24,648 nucleotides of DNA from Opitutia bacterium UBA7374 (GCA_002469895.1 DKOA01000011.1:31766-56413); one strand, 5' to 3'. Shown: positions 14,597-23,921, numbered from the stretch's first letter. The notes: a model not told the origin generated them from the sequence alone. Numbers and translations: made by a program.

Positions 14597-15475
14597 ATGG
14601 CCAACTGGAAAATCTGGCTTGAAGCCACCCGTCCGAAAACGCTGCCCGCTGCACTTACACCGGTTCTGCTTGCTTCGGCCTTGGCCTATGCCGACGAGGG
14701 CTTCCATCTCATCGCCGCCGCACTTTGCTTCTTCTTCGCCCTCTTTATGCAGGTCGGCACCAATTTGGCGAATGACTATCTCGATGGAGTCAAGGGGACA
14801 GATACCCCGGATCGTCTGGGGCCGCGCCGGGCCGTGGCGGCCGGCATCGTCTCAGCCTCCGTCATGCGCCGCGCGGCAATTGGAGTACTCTTTTTCGGGT
14901 TTTGTCTGGGTTTGGCATTGATTCCTTTCGGCGGTTGGTGGTTGCTCGCGATCGGCTTGGCCAGTGTCGCTGCCGCCTGGTGCTACACCGGGGGGCCGTA
15001 TCCACTCGCTTACAACGGTCTGGGGGATGTTTTTGTCGTTCTCTTCTTTGGTTTGATCGCGCTCGGCGTGAGCTACTATGTGCAGACCGGTGTCTTTTTG
15101 GCAGACGCCGTGTGGCTCGGTCTGGGGTGCGGTCTGTTGATCAATAACTTACTGGTAGTTAATAACTACCGAGACATGGAAGGGGATGCAAAGGCGAACA
15201 AGCGGACACTCGTGGTACGCTTTGGTCGTCGCTTCGCCCGCGCTCAATGCTCTGCCGCATCCCTCATCTCCGGAGGCGTCCTGCTGCTGCTCTGTTCGCG
15301 GGGCGCCGGTTACTGGATCCTTGCCGGCCTTCTTCCGGCGGCATCCGGATTCCGCTTGGCCGCTGGTCTGCAAAGCGCCCAATCGGCAGAGGATTACCTG
15401 CGCTGTCTGGAGATCGCCGGAAAAGCGGTGATCGCCTACGGCCTGCTGGTATCTCTTGGATTGCTCCTGGTCTAG
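14597..15475 (+). CDS. menA: 1,4-dihydroxy-2-naphthoate polyprenyltransferase
   Basis: Attaches the isoprenoid tail to dihydroxynaphthoate in menaquinone synthesis, in the inner membrane. The 292-residue UbiA-superfamily protein has the two Asp-rich motifs: NLANDYLDGVKGTDTPDRLG (56-75, with Asp60 and Asp63) and NNYRDMEGDAKANKRTL (189-205, with Asp193 and Asp197). GPRRAVAAG after the first motif is the MenA signature that separates it from UbiA and heme O synthase. About eight or nine hydrophobic helices alternate with these loops. The frame is open back to 14441 over the divergent gene, but MANWKIWLEATRPKTLPAAL is the family start, so the ATG at 14597 is used. No Shine-Dalgarno. The presence of menA implies menaquinone respiration. 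No other men gene is in the window. Confidence 0.93.
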   Translation: MANWKIWLEATRPKTLPAALTPVLLASALAYADEGFHLIAAALCFFFALFMQVGTNLANDYLDGVKGTDTPDRLGPRRAVAAGIVSASVMRRAAIGVLFFGFCLGLALIPFGGWWLLAIGLASVAAAWCYTGGPYPLAYNGLGDVFVVLFFGLIALGVSYYVQTGVFLADAVWLGLGCGLLINNLLVVNNYRDMEGDAKANKRTLVVRFGRRFARAQCSAASLISGGVLLLLCSRGAGYWILAGLLPAASGFRLAAGLQSAQSAEDYLRCLEIAGKAVIAYGLLVSLGLLLV

Positions 15476-15492
15476 GTTCGGCGCATTCCATA

Positions 15493-15550
15493 CTTGCCTT
15501 CCTTTCGCTGCTTCCTTTGCTTCTTCCGCTTACTTCATCCTATCTATTCC
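15493..15550 (+). other. Pyrimidine-rich tract before yajC
   Basis: The 76-base spacer between menA and yajC is dominated on the coding strand by C and T, with loose repeats of a GCTTCCTTT-like unit and few purines. It directly precedes the yajC ATG, which has no Shine-Dalgarno. It may serve as an unstructured, S1-bound ribosome landing site. No promoter or terminator hairpin is evident. Confidence 0.4.
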
Positions 15551-15551
15551 G

Positions 15552-15872
15552 ATGTTCGAACTCTCTTTTATCCAAGTCATTGCTCAAGCCGCTCCCCAAC
15601 CGGGTGCCGGATTCGCTCAATTTATTCCCATACTGCTTCTCTTTGCTGGTATGTGGTTTCTCATCATTGCGCCCCAGCGCAAGCGTCAAAAGCAACACGA
15701 TAAAATGATTACTGAACTGCAGTCGGGTGACGATGTGGTCACCAGCGGTGGAATTTACGGTACGATCACGAACGTCAAGGATGACCGCTTTATCCTGCGC
15801 ATCGCGGATAACACGAAAATCGAAATCAGCCGCAGCTCGATTGGCAGCAAACTTAGTAACGGCGAATCCTAG
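15552..15872 (+). CDS. yajC: Preprotein translocase subunit YajC
   Basis: A small accessory subunit of the holo-translocon that associates with SecDF at the SecYEG channel in the inner membrane. The 106-residue protein has one transmembrane helix at about 22-40 (AQFIPILLLFAGMWFLIIA), then the signature PQRKRQKQH and a cytoplasmic domain with LQSGDDVVTSGGIYGTI, all standard YajC. The frame extends upstream to 15456, but this would overlap menA and translate the pyrimidine tract, so the ATG at 15552 is preferred. secDF follows 38 bases later, the usual yajC-secD-secF order, so these are probably one operon. Confidence 0.95.
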   Translation: MFELSFIQVIAQAAPQPGAGFAQFIPILLLFAGMWFLIIAPQRKRQKQHDKMITELQSGDDVVTSGGIYGTITNVKDDRFILRIADNTKIEISRSSIGSKLSNGES

Positions 15873-15910
15873 CCCCGCATCGGTAGCCCCGGCGCAAAGA
15901 ATACAACCCC

Positions 15911-18478
15911 ATGTCTGGAAACATACTCTGGAAATTTATCCTCACCCTGTCGATTGTCGCCTGGTGCTGGATTAGTATCACTCCTCTGCAAGACCGTCCC
16001 TTTGAGGATTATATTCTCTCCCGAGCCACCGCTGAGGTGGAAGCGTTTGAGGACATTGTGGAGCGCGCCCGTGACCGCGTCGAAGCCAGCCGGGAAGATG
16101 TGGATACCGGTCGTAAGACCCTGTTTCTTGCCCTGCGCGAGATTGGGGCGGAGGATAACATTGATTTTTCCACCTATTTTCCGGACATCAACCTGAAGGA
16201 TGTCCCGAATCAAAACAAACGAAACAACATCCTCCTCAAGCACCTCCTGAAGACTGCCAACAGCCCGCTTCGTCTGGGGCTTGACCTCAAGGGTGGGGTC
16301 GGGGTGACCATGAAAGTGGAAGAGGCCGCCACCGAAGATCTTTCAGCCAATCAGAAAACCGAGCAGCTGTCCGACGCCATCCGTATTATGGGCGATCGTC
16401 TCGATGGTTCCGGTGTGGCCGAGCCGATCATTCGGCCCAAAGGGGATGATGCCATTGAGATCCAAATGCCCGGACTCTCGACCAAAGAGAACCCCGAAGT
16501 ACTCGATGCCATCAAGAAGCCGGCAAGACTGGAGTTTCGCGCACTGCACCCATCGAAAAGCCCGGACAGCACACCTGCTGATCAATACCCTTCGCCTTAC
16601 GAATACGAAGTGTTGACCCTCGAAGATGAAGACCGCCGTACCGGTGACGTCTACGAGACACGTATGTTTGTCAAGCGGCTGCCCGAGGCCACGGGTGAGA
16701 TCGTGGACCAGGCCTATCCTTTCCAAAACCAGAATGGAGGATTCGAGATCCATCTGGAAATGACCGGCGAGGGCGCAGATGTCCTGCGTGGCGTGACCGA
16801 ACGCATGGTTGGCAAACCGCTGGCGATCGTGCTCGATGGCAAGCTCTCTTCGGCCCCCACGATTCAGAGCGTACTCTCTAAAAATGCCCAGATCACGGGT
16901 AACTTCTCCCAGCGCGAAGCCATCGATCTAGCCAATGTATTGAACAATCCGCTGGCCCTGCCATTGCGCGTTGACGAAATGTACGAAGTCGGTCCTTCCA
17001 TGGCCGAAGACGCCCAGCAAAGCTCGATCAAGGCCGTCCAGGTCGGCGCCATTCTGGTCGTCTGCTTCATGTTGCTCTATTACTTTACCGGCGGTCTGAT
17101 CGCGGTCCTCTCCGCTCTGGTTAATGTGGTCATCGTCCTTGGTGTACTGGCCAGCCTGGGGGCCACCCTGACCTTGCCCGGTGTCGCGGCACTCGTGCTC
17201 ACCCTCGGTATGGGGGTCGATGCCAATATCCTTATCTTTGAACGCCTGCGGGAAGAATTACGGGCCGGCAAAAGCCTGAAAAACGGGCTTTCCGGAGCCT
17301 TCGAAAAAGTAACTTCAACGATTGTTGATGCCAACGTCACCACCCTGATTACCGCTTCCATTCTTATTTGGCTGGGTACCGGCCCGGTTCGTGGATTCGG
17401 CGTCACTCTGGCCATCGGTATTTGCGCTTCGATCTTCTGCGCGCTCATCGTCACCCGCTTCCTTGCCGACTTCCTCGTTCACCGCATGAATCTTTCCAAG
17501 CTGCTCGGCCTCAGTTTACTCGGGCAAATCAATCTCGATTTCTTCCAGTACCGTCGCCCCGCCTTTCTCGCATCCTGGGCTTTGGTCGCTGCCGGTATCG
17601 TCTCCATCTACCTGCACCACGATAATATAATGGGCATCGATTTTACCGGTGGTGATGAAATGACCATCGCTTACGCAGAACGCATCGATACCAGCGAACT
17701 CGCCAAAGCCGCCGCTGCCCTCGAGCTTGGTGAAGTCAACCCCGTCTACCAAACCCTGCTCGGGGAAGACCGCGAAGTCCTCAAGATTCAGACACGCTTT
17801 GACCAGAGCCGTCTCGTCCTCGCCGGCCTGCAGGATGCTTTTCCGGTCGCTCAACTGCAAGAAATCGGGGTCAACCAAATCGGTGCCTCCGTTTCCAGCG
17901 ATATTCAGTGGAACGCCCTCCAGTCGGTCTTTTTCGCACTGCTCGGCATCCTCCTTTACGTCGCCCTGCGCTTTGAGGTCGGCTACGGCATCGGTGCCGT
18001 CGTCGCCACCATTCACGATGTGCTCATGACCGTCGGTATCTTTGTTATTTGCGGTGCCCTCGGTATCTTTGTCAGTGGGCAATTTACCGCACCTATGCTC
18101 GCCGCTATTCTTATGATCGTCGGTTATTCGATCAATGATACCATCGTGGTCTTTGATCGCATCCGCGAGGAACTGGAACTCAACCCCGGAACGGATCTGC
18201 GACGCATCATTAATCTCGCCATCAGCCGTGTATTCTCGCGCTCCCTATTGACCAGCTTGACCACACTTCTGGCGGCGCTCTCTCTTTACATTTTCGGTGC
18301 CGGTGTGATCAACGATTTCGCCTTTGTCTTTATCATTGGTATCCTCACCGGTACTTTCTCATCCATCTTTATTGCGAGTCCGGTATTCTTCTGGTGGCAC
18401 AAGGGCGATCGTCGTCACGTTGAAGAGCGTGAGTTGACCCCCAAACGCCACGATTGGGAGAGTCGTGAGCCGGCCTGA
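15911..18478 (+). CDS. secDF: Fused protein translocase subunit SecDF
   Basis: SecD and SecF in one 855-residue chain. It uses the proton gradient to pull proteins across the inner membrane after SecYEG. The SecD part runs to about 530: TM1 at 6-24, an acidic helical stretch at about 31-80 that looks coiled-coil, RLGLDLKGGVG (121-131), the periplasmic P1 domain, and TM helices 2-6 with GMGVDANILIFERLREEL (Asp437). The SecF part follows: MGIDFTGGDEM (574-584), a short periplasmic domain, then VGYSINDTIVVFDRIREEL with Asp743. Both conserved RND-type aspartates needed for proton coupling are present. Fused SecDF occurs in several bacterial groups. A 38-base gap after yajC suggests one operon. 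No Shine-Dalgarno. Confidence 0.96.
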   Translation: MSGNILWKFILTLSIVAWCWISITPLQDRPFEDYILSRATAEVEAFEDIVERARDRVEASREDVDTGRKTLFLALREIGAEDNIDFSTYFPDINLKDVPNQNKRNNILLKHLLKTANSPLRLGLDLKGGVGVTMKVEEAATEDLSANQKTEQLSDAIRIMGDRLDGSGVAEPIIRPKGDDAIEIQMPGLSTKENPEVLDAIKKPARLEFRALHPSKSPDSTPADQYPSPYEYEVLTLEDEDRRTGDVYETRMFVKRLPEATGEIVDQAYPFQNQNGGFEIHLEMTGEGADVLRGVTERMVGKPLAIVLDGKLSSAPTIQSVLSKNAQITGNFSQREAIDLANVLNNPLALPLRVDEMYEVGPSMAEDAQQSSIKAVQVGAILVVCFMLLYYFTGGLIAVLSALVNVVIVLGVLASLGATLTLPGVAALVLTLGMGVDANILIFERLREELRAGKSLKNGLSGAFEKVTSTIVDANVTTLITASILIWLGTGPVRGFGVTLAIGICASIFCALIVTRFLADFLVHRMNLSKLLGLSLLGQINLDFFQYRRPAFLASWALVAAGIVSIYLHHDNIMGIDFTGGDEMTIAYAERIDTSELAKAAAALELGEVNPVYQTLLGEDREVLKIQTRFDQSRLVLAGLQDAFPVAQLQEIGVNQIGASVSSDIQWNALQSVFFALLGILLYVALRFEVGYGIGAVVATIHDVLMTVGIFVICGALGIFVSGQFTAPMLAAILMIVGYSINDTIVVFDRIREELELNPGTDLRRIINLAISRVFSRSLLTSLTTLLAALSLYIFGAGVINDFAFVFIIGILTGTFSSIFIASPVFFWWHKGDRRHVEERELTPKRHDWESREPA

Positions 18479-18541
18479 TTGCTTTCCCGCTTCCGGGCAG
18501 GGAGAAAGGGCGCTGAACAAGCCCCGACTAATTGAGTCTCT

Positions 18542-20251
18542 ATGATCTGGAAAACGCTCCAAGCGGAAGAAGCCCGTGTTCATGAGTTAAGCCGCACTTT
18601 ACGCATTTCAGAAGTGCTTGCCCGACTCCTCGTTCTGCGCGGGCTGGATGCAGAGAAAGCCGCCGACTACCTGCGTCCGAAATTGGAGCAGCTGGCGGAT
18701 CCTTTTCAAATCAATAACCTCCGGGCCGCGGCAGACCGCATCGTTCAAGCGATCGATCAAAAGGAGAACCTGGTTATCTTTGGCGACTATGATGTCGATG
18801 GCATCACCAGTACGGTACAACTGGTCGACTCCTTGCGTTATTTCGGATTGTCCCCCCGCTTTTATGTCCCCCGGCGCATGGAGGAGGGATATGGGCTGAG
18901 TCAGGAAGCGATTGAGCGTGTCTTTGAAGAAGGGCGCCCCGACCTCTTTATCGCACTGGACTGTGGCACCAACGCTCATCAGCCGATCGACTATCTCGTC
19001 GGGCAGGGGGTCGAGGTGATCGTCGTTGACCACCATCAGTCTAAAGACGAAATTCCCCGCGGCTGCCTTTTGGTCAACCCCCATGTCGAGACGGATGCCG
19101 CCCCCGCTTATAAAGATCTTTGCACAGTCGGTCTCGTCTTTAAACTGGTACACGGCCTGATTAAGCAACTTCGCCAGGCCGGTAATGACCGGGCCGAAGC
19201 CTTTCAATTAAAAGAACTCCTTGATTTGGTCGCCCTCGGCACGGTTGCCGATCTCGTCCCCTTGACCGGGGAGAACCGGATCTTTTCCTGGTTTGGTCTC
19301 CGCCATATGCAGGCCCGCAAGCGGGTCGGCCTTCGGGCGCTCTCGGAGATCGGCGGCATCGCTCCTGATCAAGCCATTAGCGGAGCGGATTTGTCTTTCC
19401 GTCTGGGGCCTCGGATCAACGCCAGCGGCCGATTGGCTGATGCCAGCCTCCCTATGGAGTTACTTCTCTGCCAGGACGAACCCCGGTGCCACCAGATCGC
19501 CGGCCAATTGGATGCCCTGAACAGCGAGCGCCAAGGTATCGAACGCGCCATGACCCGCGCCGCCGAGGAGCGGGCCGGGCAACTATTTGCCGATGCGCCC
19601 GCAATTGTTCTGTACGATCCGGAGTGGCATCCCGGAGTGGTCGGTATTGTCGCCAGTCGGATCAGTCGTCACTTTAATAAACCCACGGTTATTCTCGGAG
19701 CGGAAGGCAGCCATGCCAAAGGCTCCGGTCGATCCGTCGACGGCGTAGATCTAGTCGAAGCCTTCCTCCAATGCGATGATCTGCTCGGCCACTGGGGCGG
19801 GCATCCGATGGCTGCCGGTATCTCTTTGGAATCCACAGAGGTGCCCGAGTTTACCAAGCGCTTCTGCGCTGCGCTCGAGCAACTCTACCCCAGCGGAGTC
19901 CCCCAGCCCTCCCTCGAGATTGCCACTTGGCTGGATGCCTCCCACTTGGATGCCGACCTTCTCTCCGAACTGGAACGACTCCATCCCTTCGGCCGGTTCA
20001 ACAGCGAGCCGGTCTTTGGCCTCCGCGATGTGGTTTTAGAGGAAAAGGTACAGACCTTCGGCAATGGAAATTGCCGCTTTCGTCTGCCCAATGGATCGCA
20101 CCGCGGAATTTCCGGAATAGCCTGGCAGATGCCGCAGCCGCCACCCGTTGGTCAGCCCGTCGATTTCGCGTTCCGCTTTGGCTGGAACTATTGGCGCGGT
20201 GCCGGTGTCCCACAAATCACTCTACTTGACTGGCGCTCCACGCAGTCCTGA
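18542..20251 (+). CDS. recJ: Single-stranded-DNA-specific exonuclease RecJ
   Basis: A 5'-3' single-strand exonuclease used in recombination and mismatch repair. The 569-residue protein belongs to the DHH superfamily. The metal-binding motifs are in place: FGDYDVDGITS (80-90, with Asp82, Asp84 and Asp86), ALDCGTN (138-144) and VVDHHQ (161-166, with Asp163, His164 and His165). The DHHA1 domain has GGHPMAAGISL, and an OB-fold-like C-terminal domain closes the chain. The N-terminal block ISEVLARLLVLRGLD is the RecJ lead-in. The length is normal. A 63-base spacer after secDF contains CCCG-CTTC-CGGG, a small stem without T-run. pdxJ begins 13 bases after the stop, so the two are probably co-transcribed. 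Confidence 0.95.
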   Translation: MIWKTLQAEEARVHELSRTLRISEVLARLLVLRGLDAEKAADYLRPKLEQLADPFQINNLRAAADRIVQAIDQKENLVIFGDYDVDGITSTVQLVDSLRYFGLSPRFYVPRRMEEGYGLSQEAIERVFEEGRPDLFIALDCGTNAHQPIDYLVGQGVEVIVVDHHQSKDEIPRGCLLVNPHVETDAAPAYKDLCTVGLVFKLVHGLIKQLRQAGNDRAEAFQLKELLDLVALGTVADLVPLTGENRIFSWFGLRHMQARKRVGLRALSEIGGIAPDQAISGADLSFRLGPRINASGRLADASLPMELLLCQDEPRCHQIAGQLDALNSERQGIERAMTRAAEERAGQLFADAPAIVLYDPEWHPGVVGIVASRISRHFNKPTVILGAEGSHAKGSGRSVDGVDLVEAFLQCDDLLGHWGGHPMAAGISLESTEVPEFTKRFCAALEQLYPSGVPQPSLEIATWLDASHLDADLLSELERLHPFGRFNSEPVFGLRDVVLEEKVQTFGNGNCRFRLPNGSHRGISGIAWQMPQPPPVGQPVDFAFRFGWNYWRGAGVPQITLLDWRSTQS

Positions 20252-20264
20252 GCTACCTTTTTTC

Positions 20265-21053
20265 ATGATTCCAAATGACCGCAGTCTGTTGCTCGGCGTC
20301 AATGTCGATCATTGTGCGACTCTTCGACAGGCCAGATATCGCCAACACCCGCTCGATCACGGCAACGAAGTCGAGCCGGACTGTGTCACCTGCGCCCTGC
20401 TCAGCGAGGCCGCCGGCGCTGACGGTATTACCATGCACCTGCGCGAAGACCGGCGCCATGTTCAGGAGTCGGATGTTGCCCGGGCCCGCCGGGAAATTGC
20501 AACGCGTCTGAATTTGGAAATGGCAGCCACCCCCGAGATGATCCAATACGCGCTCTCGCTCCGGCCCGACTCGGTCTGCCTCGTTCCGGAAAGCCGGGAA
20601 GAAGTCACCACCGAAGGCGGCCTCGATCTGCAGGCACAAACGAGCCGTATCCGGGAAGTCGTTGTCGCGATGAGCGAGGCAGGCATCCAGACCAGTCTCT
20701 TTATCGATCCGGACCCCCGGCAGATTGAACTCGCTGCCGAGCTGGAGAGCCCCTGGATCGAGTTGCACACCGGTGCGTATGCCAACGCATACTATCAGGA
20801 GGGCCGCTCTGCCGAGCTCGCCCGCTTAGTCGCCGGGGCCGAACGCGCCAAACAACTCGGGCTGGTGGTCAATGCCGGACACGGGATCAACTACCAGAAC
20901 ATCACAGAAGTGTGCACGATCCCCCATTTACACGAATTAAATATTGGCCATTCCATCATCAGTCGCGCCCTCATGGTCGGGATTTCCCAAGCCGTCACTG
21001 AAATGAAGAACCATATGTTGCCCACTGGATCTTCAGCAAGCCCCGCCTCCTAA
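20265..21053 (+). CDS. pdxJ: Pyridoxine 5'-phosphate synthase
   Basis: Condenses 1-deoxy-xylulose 5-phosphate with 3-amino-2-oxopropyl phosphate to form pyridoxine 5'-phosphate, the final ring-forming step of DXP-dependent vitamin B6 synthesis. The TIM-barrel chain of 262 residues has LGVNVDHCATLRQAR (10-24), GITMHLREDRRHV (54-66), NLEMAAT, WIELHTGAYA and VNAGHGINYQN, all diagnostic of PdxJ, with the catalytic His and Glu positions intact. The frame opens at 20148 inside recJ, but the family start is at the ATG at 20265. It follows recJ by 13 bases and precedes nnr by 19. gcvP in this window is one of the cell's PLP users. Confidence 0.96.
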   Translation: MIPNDRSLLLGVNVDHCATLRQARYRQHPLDHGNEVEPDCVTCALLSEAAGADGITMHLREDRRHVQESDVARARREIATRLNLEMAATPEMIQYALSLRPDSVCLVPESREEVTTEGGLDLQAQTSRIREVVVAMSEAGIQTSLFIDPDPRQIELAAELESPWIELHTGAYANAYYQEGRSAELARLVAGAERAKQLGLVVNAGHGINYQNITEVCTIPHLHELNIGHSIISRALMVGISQAVTEMKNHMLPTGSSASPAS

Positions 21054-21072
21054 CTGCAATCGCCCACGCCTC

Positions 21073-22758
21073 ATGGATCCCCAGAAAACACCGTCGGTCA
21101 CCCATTTCCCGTTTATCGATAAGCAGTCCGCCGCGCAGGCGCCTACCACCAGCCAACTCAAGCCCTTTCAATTCGCCCATCCCATCCTCGATTGTGCCGA
21201 GGCACGGGCACACGAGGCACACCTCCTCAAAGATCCAGAGGCAGAGTGGGCCGCCATGCAGGCCGCCGGTGCCGCCATCGAGAAGGGGATCGTTCGTGAT
21301 TATCAGGAAATGCGCCCACTGCCCAAACGCTTGCGCCTCGTCGCACTTCTGGGCAAAGGCAATAATGCCGGTGACGCCATGATCGCTTGCCAGCAACTGC
21401 TCGCTCACTATCCCCGCGCGCGGATTGATCTGCTCTTTGTCGAGCCGGTCGACGCTCTCAAGCCCCTGCCGCAGCGCGCCCTCCAAGAACTCGAAGGGCG
21501 CGTCCAAATCATCTCTTGTGAAACCCCCGGGGAGTGCGCTGACTACCATGACCGGTTGCTCCAAGCGACGCACGGGCGGGGCTACCATATTTGCCTCGAC
21601 GGCTTGCTCGGGATGTCCTTCCAGCCGCCCCTGCGCCCCGCTTACGCCGCGCTCATTGAGGCCATCAATCAATTCTCCGCGATCGACTTGCGCGCAGCAG
21701 TCGATCTGCCCAGCGGACTCGGCGAGGAGGCCGAAAGCCCGGTCTTTCAGGCAGATATGACCTACGCCACCGGCATCGCCAAGTCACCGCTCTTTCAGGG
21801 GGGCGCTACACAGGGCCGCATCCGCTACCTCGACCTCGGCTTCTTCACCGAAGAAGTCCCCGCACTGGCCGATGCAGTCGATTCCGTCCTCCTCCCGGAC
21901 TTGCTCAACCCCCTGCGTTCCCTCCGTCCCCCCGATGTCGATAAGCGCAGCTTTGGTCACCTCTACATCGTCGGTGGATCCTCTTTTATGCCCGGTGCCC
22001 TCCTCATGGCCGTCCAGGCCGCCCTGCGTTCCGGAGTCGGTCTGGTCACTGCTTTTGCGCCCGTATCGGTTGCCGCGACCCTCGCAGCACAAGTGCCGGA
22101 AGCCATGTGGGTACCCTGGCCCGAGACAAGCGCCGGCACACTCAGCCCCAAGGCACTCCCCCTCCTGATGGAGCGCATCGACCGGGCGGATGCTTTGCTC
22201 ATCGGTCCCGGCATGGGCTTCGACCGGAATACAGAGTTTCTCTCTCAGCAGATCATTGCGAACGTGGATCGCCCCGTTATTCTCGATGCCGACGCCCTGC
22301 GTACCCGCACCGTCGATTTGATCCGCACCCGGAAATCTGCCGCCGGTCCCGTCGTCCTCACGCCCCACATGGGCGAATTTGTCCGAGTGGCCAAATTAAA
22401 AAAGCCCCGGCTGAACTCGCAACTCCTTCTTGATTTTTGCCGCACCGCACGGGTCACGCTCGCCCTCAAAGGCCCGATTACCCGTATCTGTGACGGCCAC
22501 CATGTCTTTATGAATACTTTCGGTGGCCCCGTCCTCTCCCGCGGCGGCAGCGGTGATCTCCTCGCCGGTATGATCGGCGGTATGATGGCGCAGAATAACA
22601 AAGATATTCCCCTCGCTGTGGCCCGCGCCGTCGTCTACCATGGGCTTGCTGCCGAGCGACTCGCCCGCAGTCGTGGTCAAGTCGCGGTACGCACCACAGA
22701 GGTGTTGGAACACCTCTCCGAAGTCCTCCGCAACCCAGCTCACGAGGACTTATCTTAA
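21073..22758 (+). CDS. nnr: Bifunctional NAD(P)H-hydrate epimerase / ADP-dependent NAD(P)H-hydrate dehydratase
   Basis: Repairs hydrated NADH and NADPH. The N-terminal half (about 36-270) is the YjeF_N epimerase domain with GKGNNAGDAM (95-103), DGLLG (176-180) and VDLPSGL (210-216). The C-terminal half (about 285-555) is the ribokinase-like dehydratase with FGHLYIVGGSSFMPGA, LLIGPGMG, VILDADAL, LTPHMGEF and the ATP/ADP-site GGSGDLLAGMIGG (491-503). The 561-residue length is slightly above the usual fused form because of a 35-residue N-terminal extension. Two epimerase motifs are off-consensus: Ala99 for Gly in GNNGGDG, and Gly217 where PSGLD normally has Asp. The dehydratase half looks fully intact. 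Tightly spaced after pdxJ. Confidence 0.92.
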   Translation: MDPQKTPSVTHFPFIDKQSAAQAPTTSQLKPFQFAHPILDCAEARAHEAHLLKDPEAEWAAMQAAGAAIEKGIVRDYQEMRPLPKRLRLVALLGKGNNAGDAMIACQQLLAHYPRARIDLLFVEPVDALKPLPQRALQELEGRVQIISCETPGECADYHDRLLQATHGRGYHICLDGLLGMSFQPPLRPAYAALIEAINQFSAIDLRAAVDLPSGLGEEAESPVFQADMTYATGIAKSPLFQGGATQGRIRYLDLGFFTEEVPALADAVDSVLLPDLLNPLRSLRPPDVDKRSFGHLYIVGGSSFMPGALLMAVQAALRSGVGLVTAFAPVSVAATLAAQVPEAMWVPWPETSAGTLSPKALPLLMERIDRADALLIGPGMGFDRNTEFLSQQIIANVDRPVILDADALRTRTVDLIRTRKSAAGPVVLTPHMGEFVRVAKLKKPRLNSQLLLDFCRTARVTLALKGPITRICDGHHVFMNTFGGPVLSRGGSGDLLAGMIGGMMAQNNKDIPLAVARAVVYHGLAAERLARSRGQVAVRTTEVLEHLSEVLRNPAHEDLS

Positions 22759-22799
22759 AATAGTTTGTCTTCCGCGCCCGAGTGGCGAACACTGCGTGC

Positions 22800-23921
22800 A
22801 TGCGACGCACTCTTTCTTCAGAAGAGGCACGCCTCGTTCTCAACGGGCTGCCCCATATCGGGCCGATCCTACTGCGCCGTCTGCTCGATGCCTTTTCCGG
22901 CAGTGCCACCGCCGTTTTCTCCGCCTCAGAAGACGCCCTGCGCCGCATTCAGGGCATTGGCCCGGCCGCCGCCGCCACCCTCATCAACTGGCCCGAACAC
23001 TTTGACCTGGAGCGCGAGAAACGATTGCTCGCCGAGGGCGATGTCCGCTTCATTCGCTCCGACTCCCCCGATTATCCATCGCCTTTAGCGCAGATGTATG
23101 ACCCGCCCATCGGTCTTTATTGGAAGGGTCGATACACCATCGATCGCCCCTGCATCGCCATTGTCGGCACCCGCATGCCCACGCTCTATGGTCTCCGTAC
23201 CGCCCGCACATTTGCCGCCGAACTCACCCGTCTCGGCTTCTGCATTGTTAGTGGCCTCGCTCGTGGCATTGATACCGCCGCCCATCAGGGAGCCCTCGAG
23301 GCCGGAGGGCCCACCATCGCAGTTCTCGGCTGTGGCCTCGACATCATTTATCCGCCCGAAAATCTCGAACTCTACCGCGCGATTACCCAATCCGGTGCCG
23401 TCCTCTCCGAATTCCCCTTCGGTCGGCGCGCCGACCGCCAATCCTTCCCCATGCGCAATCGCCTCGTCGCCGGCCTCTCCCGGGCAGTTCTCGTCATCGA
23501 GAGCGGTGCCTCCGGAGGCAGCATGATCACCGCCCGATTTGCCGGGGAGCAGGGCCGCATCCTCCTCGCTGTCCCCGGGCGGATTGATCAGTCCAGCTCC
23601 GACGGCTGCCACCAACTCATTCGTGACGGTGCCATCCTCGTCACCTCGGTTAACGATCTGCTCGCTGAACTCGGCTACCATGCCTCGGCACCGGCCACGG
23701 CCACCGATGCCCCGTCGTCCGCCGCTCCCAGCCTCGAGCAAAGCGCCGAAGAGCGGGCCATCATCGAAGTGCTGCGCGGTGGTGCCGTCCTTTCCGCCGA
23801 AGCCCTTTGCCAAGAAACAAAATTGCCCTTTGCCACCGTCTCCGCTTCCCTCATGGCTCTCGAATTGAAGCATATCGTTGCCAAGCGCTCCGATGGACGC
23901 TTTGAAGCCACTCAGCCATGA
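22800..23921 (+). CDS. dprA: DNA-processing protein DprA
   Basis: Binds incoming single-stranded DNA and loads RecA during natural transformation. The 373-residue chain has an N-terminal helix-hairpin-helix region (LPHIGPILLRRLL, then IQGIGPAAAATL), the Rossmann-like DprA core from about 115 to 290 with IAIVGTR (119-125), SGLARGIDTAAH (151-162), LGCGLDIIYP, SEFPFG and FPMRNRLVAGLS, and a C-terminal winged-helix domain (about 315-373). A GTG at 22782 is in frame upstream, but the ATG at 22800 gives the normal N-terminus. Its stop overlaps the rsmE start (ATGA). DprA is widespread in bacteria not known to transform, so this does not prove competence. Confidence 0.95.
   Translation: MRRTLSSEEARLVLNGLPHIGPILLRRLLDAFSGSATAVFSASEDALRRIQGIGPAAAATLINWPEHFDLEREKRLLAEGDVRFIRSDSPDYPSPLAQMYDPPIGLYWKGRYTIDRPCIAIVGTRMPTLYGLRTARTFAAELTRLGFCIVSGLARGIDTAAHQGALEAGGPTIAVLGCGLDIIYPPENLELYRAITQSGAVLSEFPFGRRADRQSFPMRNRLVAGLSRAVLVIESGASGGSMITARFAGEQGRILLAVPGRIDQSSSDGCHQLIRDGAILVTSVNDLLAELGYHASAPATATDAPSSAAPSLEQSAEERAIIEVLRGGAVLSAEALCQETKLPFATVSASLMALELKHIVAKRSDGRFEATQP

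Noticed and set aside
18479..18541. Terminator after secDF
   Set aside because: CCCG-CTTC-CGGG and a bulged CTTTCCC stem exist, but neither has a T-run, so a terminator cannot be supported.
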